From Prolixibacteraceae bacterium (GTDB lineage: Bacteria > Bacteroidota > Bacteroidia > Bacteroidales > Prolixibacteraceae), in contig JAOARB010000020.1 in the NCBI GenBank assembly GCA_025210775.1, positions 1-64,000 on the forward strand: a stretch of 64,000 bases of DNA. Reading direction: 5' to 3'. The stretch's first letter is position 1; the number at the start of each line of letters is the position of its first letter. A program made the position numbers and the translations under genes. Below the pieces are notes generated by a model. It was not told the DNA's origin, made no database searches, and saw only the letters and a program-made list of their open reading frames with translations. This document shows, piece after piece, positions 46,318 to 54,017 of this stretch.

Positions 46318-49227
46318 ATGAGTTCTAGTCATAATAAAATCATCTCCCTACTATTATCTCTTTTTATACTTTTAATATCACAAGATATCTGTGGTCAAAA
46401 AAAAGATATTGAGCTTGTTGATGTTGTAAATATAAACAAATATGAATATGGTGGTTGTAGTAAGAATTACGGCATCTCAACAGACAACAGCGGGAAAATC
46501 TTCTTAGCCAATGCGATGGGAATGATCGAATATAACGGGTCTAAATGGACCCTTCATCATCATCCAAATAACTATCCTATTCATCAGATTTATATCAACA
46601 GTAAAGGAACCATATTTACAAGTAGTTATAGTGAGATCGGCATCTGGTATAAGAATAGTCAAGGAAAGTACAGTTATCGAAAACTTATTACACCATACGA
46701 CAATACAGTCAAGAAGTATCTGATTAGTGGTTTTTGTGAAGCATCATCTGGATCGATCTACTTCAACAGAGCAGGAAAGATATATCGTTTTGCTGATTCC
46801 AAAGTCGTAGATACACAAGTCAGGATGAATACTGAACTTCTTTTCGATTCCAAAAACCATATTGAATCATTGCTGTCGGGGAAGATGACATCTTTCCAAA
46901 AAAGAAAAGAAGAGGTAGATCAGATCATTAACAAGAATCCAAATTTAAAGATAAAAAAGATTATTAGACTCAAAGAGTACTATTACGCTCTTATATCAGA
47001 AGAAAATCGTATCTATCTTCAAAAAGGTAAAAATAAGGCAATCGAATGGACTTGCTTAGACAGTGAAAAATTACAACAAGCAACCATTACAAGGATCGAA
47101 CATCTAAATGAGAATGTTATTATTGGAACAAAACATAATGGTCTAGTCATTTATAATACCCAAAAAGGGGAAAAGATCCATGTACAACAAAACAACCATC
47201 TGACAGGTAAAACAATCACCGATCTAGTGGTTGATTCTCAGAATCGCATTCTTATCTCCTCACTAACAGGATTAACATTTATACAAACCAATTATCCATC
47301 GCAGACCTACTATTTTCCGAATAACATTGGTAACGAAAGTTATACTGCAACCATTTTTGCCAAACAACTTCTTGTCGGAACAGATCTAGGACTCTATTCT
47401 ATTTCAGAGAAAAACGTTCCTGATTCCAAAGTCATCAATATTTACAAACGAATCAATCTTCCGATAGGGAGGGTATGGTCGCTAACCAAAACCAAGGAAG
47501 GCTTGGTATGTGGTCATAGTAGTGGCACCTATCTTATCGACTCATTGATGAGAGTAACCAAGATCTCAGAGTACAAGAATGGGCAAAATTTTAAACCCAT
47601 CTCTTTTGACACGATGAAAGGCAAATATTGGGTACAAAACACATCTGAAGCAATCGTATTATACCAATATCCACTACTGAAAAGCAAAGCAAAGAAGTTC
47701 AGTACCATAACCAATCCTGACATCCCACTTGAGGTATACAATAATTATATCTGGACAATGAAGTCTGGAGATAATAACATCTATCGAATTCCCATTCGTG
47801 CCCCCAAAGGAGGACTAATTAAGCAAGAGAAGTTTCATATAAACAGCCACTTACATATCGAAAGGTTTCAATTGGTTAATGGCAATCTATTTTTCTTCAC
47901 CTCTGAAGGGCTCTATAGATATGATCAATTTAAAGATAAAATTATTGAATGTCATTATCTTAAGGATCAACTAAAGAAGTACTATTATGCAATTAAATCT
48001 GTTCGAATTGCTCCAAACCAATATTGGTTCATCCATTCTGACGAGATCGGATTGTTTAATAAAAACAAGACATCGGTAGAAAACATAATCAACTATACTT
48101 TCAATGATCAAAATCATAGCCTTATTGACGAATTCGAATACATTCTTCCTATCAGTGCAAATCAGTCATTGGTATGTATCAAGAATGGATTTACTATTGT
48201 ATGTCATCAGCCTAAAAACAGAAAAAGACCTTTAAAACTATGGATAGAAGAGATTCAATTGTGTCATGACGAACAGAGATCAGAAATAATCTTACAGGAA
48301 GAAATAAAAGACCATTTTATTACACAAGGCCTAATAGGGAGGATCTCATTTACAATTTCTTCAGAACAGCTTCCTAAGAAGAAGTTAGTTACACAGTATA
48401 GATTAAATAACGATTCAGCATGGACCGATTTTGATCATAACCATAAGTTAACCTTTAGTAATCTGAAGGCAGACAACTATACATTAGAAGTTCGTAGCCT
48501 TGATGAACTTAACCTTCCACAAGGGAAGATTAAATTTCATTTTAAGATCAAACCCTGTTGGTACAACTATTATGGTGCAACCATTGCCATTATCATATTT
48601 ATTGTATCGGTAGTAGTATTATGTATCTCACGTCATTTTAGTAAATACAACCAACGTAAGATACGCATTCTAACACTCAAGAATCAACAAATCACCCAAC
48701 GTGAGCAAAAAAGGAAGCTTGAAAACGAGAAGGAGTTGATTGAATTAAAGAACCTCAACCTACAAAATGAGTTAGATGCAAAGAGTGAGCAACTAATTCT
48801 CTTTGCACTAGAACAGTACAAAACAAAAGAGATAATAGAGAAGATAAAATTTAGATTCCAACAATTAAAGAAAGATCTGAAATATAGACTTCCAGACAAA
48901 TACTACGATGCTCACATTGACTATCTAAATCAACTGTTAGAAGAGAAAAAAGACACCAGTCAACTTGGGAGTTTTATTGAAAAACAAAATCAGACATATA
49001 TCAATGCACTACACAATCTATACCCAGAACTAGATCAAAAAGAACTTAGGATATGTGTCTTGTTAAAATTAAATCTATCCAATAAAAGGATCTCGGAATT
49101 GATTCAACTCTCGACAAGAACCATTGAGCTCTATAGGCACAACATAAGAAAGAAACTCAACCTTCAGCCAAATGTTAACTTACAGCACTTTTTAGTTAAC
49201 ATTATTAAAGAAGCCAAAAGTTCGTAG
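46318..49227 (+). CDS. Membrane-bound propeller sensor with LuxR-type HTH
   Basis: A 969-residue one-component regulator. After a signal peptide (about 1-25) comes a long periplasmic part made of two-component-regulator-propeller-like blades (such as YGISTDNSGKIFLANAMGMIEYNGS) up to about 640, and a Y_Y_Y domain (about 665-745; VTQYRLNNDSAWTDF ... YTLEVRSLDE). One membrane helix (about 756-778) leads to a coiled coil and a C-terminal LuxR HTH (KRISELIQLSTRTIELYRHNIRKK, cited in part). It lacks a kinase domain. It should pass an extracellular signal, often a glycan in this phylum, straight to DNA. No SusCD-type target operon is adjacent. Confidence 0.88.
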   Translation: MSSSHNKIISLLLSLFILLISQDICGQKKDIELVDVVNINKYEYGGCSKNYGISTDNSGKIFLANAMGMIEYNGSKWTLHHHPNNYPIHQIYINSKGTIFTSSYSEIGIWYKNSQGKYSYRKLITPYDNTVKKYLISGFCEASSGSIYFNRAGKIYRFADSKVVDTQVRMNTELLFDSKNHIESLLSGKMTSFQKRKEEVDQIINKNPNLKIKKIIRLKEYYYALISEENRIYLQKGKNKAIEWTCLDSEKLQQATITRIEHLNENVIIGTKHNGLVIYNTQKGEKIHVQQNNHLTGKTITDLVVDSQNRILISSLTGLTFIQTNYPSQTYYFPNNIGNESYTATIFAKQLLVGTDLGLYSISEKNVPDSKVINIYKRINLPIGRVWSLTKTKEGLVCGHSSGTYLIDSLMRVTKISEYKNGQNFKPISFDTMKGKYWVQNTSEAIVLYQYPLLKSKAKKFSTITNPDIPLEVYNNYIWTMKSGDNNIYRIPIRAPKGGLIKQEKFHINSHLHIERFQLVNGNLFFFTSEGLYRYDQFKDKIIECHYLKDQLKKYYYAIKSVRIAPNQYWFIHSDEIGLFNKNKTSVENIINYTFNDQNHSLIDEFEYILPISANQSLVCIKNGFTIVCHQPKNRKRPLKLWIEEIQLCHDEQRSEIILQEEIKDHFITQGLIGRISFTISSEQLPKKKLVTQYRLNNDSAWTDFDHNHKLTFSNLKADNYTLEVRSLDELNLPQGKIKFHFKIKPCWYNYYGATIAIIIFIVSVVVLCISRHFSKYNQRKIRILTLKNQQITQREQKRKLENEKELIELKNLNLQNELDAKSEQLILFALEQYKTKEIIEKIKFRFQQLKKDLKYRLPDKYYDAHIDYLNQLLEEKKDTSQLGSFIEKQNQTYINALHNLYPELDQKELRICVLLKLNLSNKRISELIQLSTRTIELYRHNIRKKLNLQPNVNLQHFLVNIIKEAKSS

Positions 49228-49278
49228 AACAAGGTCAGTTTATTTCTGTTTTATATGGTATAACTCTACTATTTTTAT

Positions 49279-49286
49279 CACCTTTG
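49279..49286 (+). promoter_or_regulatory. -7-like element upstream of the pRiA4b ORF-3-like gene
   Basis: CACCTTTG, one mismatch to TAnnTTTG, followed by GCGG; 61 bases before the start at 49347. Confidence 0.4.
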
Positions 49287-49346
49287 CGGGCTTAAGAATA
49301 ATATAGTTTTAACATAATTCATAAGAATCACTAGTTTTATCATTTC

Positions 49347-49853
49347 ATGATCTATTTTTTTCGTATTCTATCACCAGACCATCCTAAATTCATCTGTGAG
49401 ATCCAAGTAGATGGCGATGCTACTCTATTCACTTTTCATAAAGCGATTCAATCTGCATGTAAAATAGAGGAAGAATTTTGTTCTTTTTTTACTTGTGATG
49501 CAGAGTGGAATAAACTTATTGAATATACCGCTATAGACATGGGCATGGAAGGCATGGATTTGACTTCTATGGGAAATATCACACTTAATGAGCTATTGAT
49601 AGAGAAGAAACAGAAACTAGTCTATTCATATGATATCATTGAGAACAGAAACCTTTATATCGAAGTCTCTGAAAATTGGCCTGAGAGGAAATTAGATATG
49701 CCTGTACTATGCTTTATCGAAGGAGATATTACAGCTGCTCCTATTAAAGAGGAAGCACCTACCTATTTCGAGGAAGAAGATTATCTTGATGATCAGGGTT
49801 GGGATGATGATTTTAATTCAGGTTTCGAATCTATTGATGACCTTGATATCTAA
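49347..49853 (+). CDS. Plasmid pRiA4b ORF-3-like protein
   Basis: A 168-residue protein resembling the pRiA4b ORF-3 (IS1096 TnpR-like) family: an N-terminal alpha/beta fold (IYFFRILSPDHPKFICEIQV ... FHKAIQSAC), the KLIEYTAIDMG and YSYDIIENRNLYIEV segments, and a long acidic C-terminal tail (EEEDYLDDQGWDDDFNSGFE). In Bacteroidota such proteins are chromosomal, not mobile-element genes; role unknown. The tail suggests binding to a basic partner. It precedes miaA by 14 bases. Confidence 0.78.
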   Translation: MIYFFRILSPDHPKFICEIQVDGDATLFTFHKAIQSACKIEEEFCSFFTCDAEWNKLIEYTAIDMGMEGMDLTSMGNITLNELLIEKKQKLVYSYDIIENRNLYIEVSENWPERKLDMPVLCFIEGDITAAPIKEEAPTYFEEEDYLDDQGWDDDFNSGFESIDDLDI

Positions 49854-49867
49854 TAAAAACCTGAACG

Positions 49868-50767
49868 ATGAAAACACTTGTAGTTATCACTGGACCCACA
49901 GGCGTAGGAAAAACAGATCTAAGTATTCGTATTGCGGAAAAATTTAATACTGACATCATCTCTTGTGACTCTCGCCAGATATTTAAGGAAATGGCAGTTG
50001 GTACCGCAGTACCTAGCGAAGAGGAACTAAAAAGAGTCCAGCACCATTTTATACAAACCCTGTCCATTCACGACTATTATAGTGCAGCCAAGTTTGAAGA
50101 GGATGCTCTTGGAAAACTGGATGAACTATTTAAGACCAAAGATCTTGTTGTGATGACTGGGGGATCTATGATGTATATCGATGCCGTATGCAAAGGGATT
50201 GATGACCTCCCAACGGTCACACCAGAGATTCGTAATGCCCTTCTTGAGCAATACGAGAAAGAAGGAATCGAAAACATCAAACAAGAGTTAAAAGATAACG
50301 ATCCTGTATACTATGATCAGGTTGATCTAAACAATAATAAAAGAATACTTCACGCCGTAGAGATCATTAGAATGACTGGAGGCCCCTACTCTATTCTTAG
50401 AACCAATACAGTCAAGAAACGTCCTTTTAAGATTGTAAAGATTTGTATCAATAGAGAAAGAGAAGAGGTGTACGACCGTATCAATAAGCGTGTACTTATC
50501 ATGGTAGAAGAAGGATTGGAAGCAGAAGCTCGAAGCGTTTATCCTTTTAAAGATCTTCCTTCTCTAAATACCGTAGGATACAAAGAATTCTTTAACTACT
50601 TTGATGGAGAAAAAGATCTAGCCTATGCCATTGAAAGAGTGCAAGCCAATACGCGTAAATACGCACGTAAACAATTGACATGGTTTCGCAGAGACAAAGA
50701 CTACCAATGGTTTCATCCTTCACAAGAAAAGGAAATCATTGAATATATCACCAAAGAGATTCAATAG
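49868..50767 (+). CDS. miaA: tRNA dimethylallyltransferase
   Basis: A 299-residue enzyme that adds the dimethylallyl group to A37 of tRNAs reading UNN codons. The P-loop GPTGVGKTD (8-16), ISCDSRQIFKEMAVGTA and GGSMMYIDAVCKGID, followed by the LNTVGYKEF C-terminal block, are typical. The usual RYAKRQLTWFR is seen as KYARKQLTWFR. It shares a message with the pRiA4b ORF-3-like gene and ends at an intrinsic terminator. Confidence 0.95.
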   Translation: MKTLVVITGPTGVGKTDLSIRIAEKFNTDIISCDSRQIFKEMAVGTAVPSEEELKRVQHHFIQTLSIHDYYSAAKFEEDALGKLDELFKTKDLVVMTGGSMMYIDAVCKGIDDLPTVTPEIRNALLEQYEKEGIENIKQELKDNDPVYYDQVDLNNNKRILHAVEIIRMTGGPYSILRTNTVKKRPFKIVKICINREREEVYDRINKRVLIMVEEGLEAEARSVYPFKDLPSLNTVGYKEFFNYFDGEKDLAYAIERVQANTRKYARKQLTWFRRDKDYQWFHPSQEKEIIEYITKEIQ

Positions 50768-50807
50768 TCTTTTCGTTCTAAATTGATCCAACAAAGAGAA
50801 CATCTAT

Positions 50808-50855
50808 AAAAGAGCATTTCGGTAAGCCAACACGGTCTACCCAAATGCTCTTTTA
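50808..50855 (+). terminator. Terminator of miaA
   Basis: aaaagagcattt / aaatgctctttt, 12 bp, with a 23-base loop, 41 bases after the stop. Confidence 0.8.
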
Positions 50856-51072
50856 CTATCTTTACCCTCTACCAACAAATATCTGTTTGTTGCCAGACCA
50901 TCTCCCCTTTATAAAATCACAGAGAAGATAAATTTTCCTTCATAATAGATAAGAATCTACAATATCGATCCAATCATTAATAACACAACACTCTAAGATT
51001 TATCAAATTAGACCATTTACATACATCCAACCTTATAGTTATTCTACCCGATCGTCTTCAATCTTTGGCAAT

Positions 51073-51104
51073 AAAAAAAGGGTTCGACCCATGGTGAACC
51101 CTTA
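51073..51104 (-). terminator. Terminator of the hydrolase gene
   Basis: On the minus strand aagggttc / gaaccctt with a 9-base loop is followed by a run of eight T. Confidence 0.85.
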
Positions 51105-51160
51105 ATTTGGAATGTATTATTAGAAGATCTAAAAAGAATAGCCTGATTTAGGCATTCATC

Positions 51161-52030
51161 TTACATCATATATTTTTTAAAGAATGCCAATTGTTTTTCG
51201 ATGATTTGACTGAAATGATCTCCTTTATATGCATCGTAATGGCTCGCCTCTTCAGCAATAAACAACTCTTTAGGTTCCACCGCTTTTTCATATAACGACT
51301 TACTTTCTTCGACAGGATTCACCTCATCGTTTCCTGCACCAACAATTAAAATTGGAGCCTCAATTAGAGGTACAAACTTCTCTGCTTTTAGCCTAAAAGT
51401 GTTCTTTAATGTACTAAAAGGAATTTTCGATAAAAGTGCAGGATAAGCCTCAGAATTTTCACTTAAGAAAGCCAAAGACTGCTCATCATGAAGCATCTTA
51501 TTCAAAGGAACCATCATACATTTATTATTAAGAACCTCACGCCCCCATAATTTTCTAATCATACCAAGAGTGGACGCAACCGCTTCTTGATCTCCATTAC
51601 AAACGACTCTTTCACCATCACCAAAAGTCAATTGTACACAAACAGCTTTATATACAGAATCTAAAGCAGAAGCAACAATAGCATTGGCTCCACCTAAAGA
51701 AGACCCCCAAAGAGCAATATTCTCACTATCAACAAAATTCTGATGACGTAAGTACTCTGTGGCATTATATATATCTTGGATCTGGTTCAATGGATCGATA
51801 TAAGTCTCGCCTTCACTCTCTCCAAAACCACGATAATCAAAAGTCAAAGATACAAAACCATTCTCAGCGAAGGCTTTAGCATAAGAATCAACCAACAACT
51901 CTTTAATCCCCGCAAAACCGTGACAGATTAAAATCGTTGGATATTTTTTCTCTTGATCAAAATTTTCTGGCTTATATAAGTTCGCTGCTATTTTACTTTT
52001 CTCTGAAAAGAAATTTATTTTTTCCATCAT
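51161..52030 (-). CDS. Alpha/beta hydrolase
   Basis: A 289-residue serine hydrolase. The nucleophile elbow is ALWGSSLGGANA; the oxyanion segment is ICHGFAGIKE; a late Asp (VGAGNDEVNPVEES) and His (EEASHYDAY) complete the triad. It resembles YcjY/MROH-type peptidase-like and dienelactone-hydrolase-like proteins. I choose the ATG-ATG pair (MMEKINFF, 52030) over a GTG 10 codons upstream. It lies 186 bases downstream of the MarR gene and may or may not be in its operon. Confidence 0.82.
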   Translation of the reverse strand: MMEKINFFSEKSKIAANLYKPENFDQEKKYPTILICHGFAGIKELLVDSYAKAFAENGFVSLTFDYRGFGESEGETYIDPLNQIQDIYNATEYLRHQNFVDSENIALWGSSLGGANAIVASALDSVYKAVCVQLTFGDGERVVCNGDQEAVASTLGMIRKLWGREVLNNKCMMVPLNKMLHDEQSLAFLSENSEAYPALLSKIPFSTLKNTFRLKAEKFVPLIEAPILIVGAGNDEVNPVEESKSLYEKAVEPKELFIAEEASHYDAYKGDHFSQIIEKQLAFFKKYMM

Positions 52031-52216
52031 CTCAAATTTTATTTCTTGTTCTCTGTACACAAAAGAACAAGTTTTGTTTTAAATAAAACAGCTTTTCGAG
52101 ACCTATTTTTCAACACCCAAAGGCAGACACCCAACCCTTGTTAGTAACAAGCAATCAAATAGATACAGATGTTAAAAAAAACAAAGTCTAGTGGTTCTAG
52201 CTCTTTGAACCTCTAT

Positions 52217-52651
52217 TTAGTCGTCTACTTTTTCCAGATTAGAGATCAACTCCTGTATATCGGACTTTATCTGGATTAACTTCTCCTTTGGAAGATCCAA
52301 TTTCTCAAATAAAGTGGTTGGAACACATGCAATCTCCCTTTGAAGCTCATTGGCCTTTTCGGTAAGAGTAATAAACACCTTTCGCTCATCGTTGGTATCC
52401 CTCTTTCGAATAATCAAATCTTGATTCTCCATACGCTTTAACAAAGGGGTTAAAGTGTTACTATTTAAATAGAGTTTTTGACCAATCTCTTTCACCGGAA
52501 GAGGAGAAGATTCCCAAAGAACCATCAAAACCAAATATTGAGGGTAGGTTATTCCATACTGATCCAATAGAGGCTGATATAATTTGGTAATCATTCTACT
52601 CGCCACATAAAAAGGGAAACAGAACTGATTCGAAAGTTTTAGTTGTTCCAT
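52217..52651 (-). CDS. MarR-family regulator (OhrR-like)
   Basis: A 144-residue winged-helix regulator: LYQPLLDQYGITYPQYLVLM, PVKEIGQKLYLNSNTLTPLLKRME (recognition helix) and the wing RKRDTNDERKVFITLT are typical, cited in parts. Cys12 in SNQFCFPFYVA is the position of the peroxide-sensing cysteine of OhrR. It follows the glutathione peroxidase by 10 bases, so a peroxide-responsive unit that regulates itself is likely. Confidence 0.88.
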   Translation of the reverse strand: MEQLKLSNQFCFPFYVASRMITKLYQPLLDQYGITYPQYLVLMVLWESSPLPVKEIGQKLYLNSNTLTPLLKRMENQDLIIRKRDTNDERKVFITLTEKANELQREIACVPTTLFEKLDLPKEKLIQIKSDIQELISNLEKVDD

Positions 52652-52661
52652 ATATTTTTGT

Positions 52662-53141
52662 TTACTTTTCTAAAAGCTCTTTTATCAAAGCTTCCATCTT
52701 TTCTGGTTTCGCTACTGGAGCAAAACGCTTCACTGGATTTCCTTCTTTATCCACGACAAACTTAGTAAAATTCCATTTGACCTTCGAACCGAACCAACCA
52801 CCAAGTTTTGATTTAAGGTATTTAAATAAAGGATGTGCACCCTCTCCGTTCACCTCTATTTTTGAAAACATCTGAAAAGAAACACCATAATTTATCAAAC
52901 ACCCTTCACTGATTTCCTTAGATCCACCTGGCTCCTGATTTCCGAATTGGTTACATGGAAACCCTAAAATCACCAACCCTTGGTCTTTATATTTCTGATA
53001 AAGAGCCTCTAATCCTTCATATTGAGGTGTCAATCCACATTTACTAGCTGTGTTCACTACCACAATAACTTTCCCTTTATAATCTGACATATTAATCTCT
53101 TTGCCTTGAAGAGATTGCGCTTTGAAATCGTAAAAATTCAT
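52662..53141 (-). CDS. Glutathione peroxidase-type thiol peroxidase
   Basis: A 159-residue peroxidase. Peroxidatic Cys35 is in [16 protein letters not shown], with [12 protein letters not shown] and the Trp-Asn of [11 protein letters not shown] completing the tetrad; Cys81 is a possible resolving cysteine, so thioredoxin is the probable reductant. Selenocysteine is not used. Co-transcribed with the OhrR-like MarR gene downstream. Upstream (53165-53200) TTGTACAATT may be part of an operator, weakly supported. Confidence 0.92.
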   Translation of the reverse strand: MNFYDFKAQSLQGKEINMSDYKGKVIVVVNTASKCGLTPQYEGLEALYQKYKDQGLVILGFPCNQFGNQEPGGSKEISEGCLINYGVSFQMFSKIEVNGEGAHPLFKYLKSKLGGWFGSKVKWNFTKFVVDKEGNPVKRFAPVAKPEKMEALIKELLEK

Positions 53142-53441
53142 ATCCTTGAGTTATTTTATGTTTTAAATCTTGTACAATTATATCGCACACGATTTAAATA
53201 TGCAAATTATCGAACCATTATTTTTTCCATTCATTTTCACTTTTCTTTACCAAACAACACCTAAACATCTCTATAACAGGCAATACAAACTAAAACACCC
53301 AGAGGTATTTTTTTTCTTAAAAGAAAACCTAAGATTGAATTACGGAACTGTTTTAAGCAAAGAATTAGACACACTTCGGACCAAGAGATGGATTTGGAAT
53401 GTAAAATCATCATCGTGGAACAATGGTATTTTTAACCATAC

Positions 53442-53542
53442 TTTGTCCATGGTTCCTCCATGGTTGCTCCATGGTTTGTCCATCGATTTCCCCCTTATCG
53501 ATGGAGGAACCATGGACGAACCATGGACAAACCATGGAGGAA
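53442..53542. repeat. Inverted arms of 11-bp CCATGG units, copy B
   Basis: Four left-arm units (53442-53485) and four right-arm units (53499-53542) surround the same 13-base centre as copy A at 35822-35933. Compared with copy A, two left units differ by one base each and one right-arm ccatggacaaa unit is missing. It lies in the gap between gpx and pheT; the 134-codon frame that runs through it is a by-product. Confidence 0.92.
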
Positions 53543-53574
53543 CCCCCTATCAAACCCCTATTTCTTTACCATAA

Positions 53575-53923
53575 AAAATGAGAGTGGTAACGAAAAGAAA
53601 ATAGACAGTAAGAGGCAAAGAATATGAAAAATAAGCTTCACTATTTATGGTGATATTTCAACCATATGGTTGTTTTTTAAACCAATTCGAGTCCCACGAG
53701 CGGTATCGCTATGGAAAGAAATATAGGATGACCACAAATCAAATTTAAATATGTAGGTCATGACAAAACAAGTCAAAAGGAATAAACATAAAGAAACTAT
53801 TTCGAGAACATTAATAGGAAGAAATTAAATAGACGAAAAAAGAGGTCACACCTAACGATTTGCTTTAAAACAACATCAAAAGAAGAGGAAAGAGTCCAAT
53901 CATATGAAATAACGAAAGCTCAA
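53575..53923. other. Gene-free stretch upstream of pheT
   Basis: No supported gene or RNA is visible; the downstream end holds the pheT promoter. Confidence 0.4.
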
Positions 53924-53955
53924 TTTGTCCAATCGCTCTGTTTTGGCTACATTTG
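53924..53955 (+). promoter_or_regulatory. pheT promoter
   Basis: TTTG at 53924-53927, a 20-base spacer and TACATTTG at 53948-53955 match the Bacteroidota -33/-7 consensus exactly. It predicts a leader of about 56 bases. Confidence 0.75.
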
Positions 53956-54017
53956 TTGGTCTTATACAGCAGACATAAAAAAGTGATCAAAAGCAAGTTA
54001 AAAATACCTTATATAAA

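Noticed and set aside
51079-51103. tRNA-like ggttcga motif
   Set aside because: It is the arm of an intrinsic terminator; no cloverleaf can be drawn around it.
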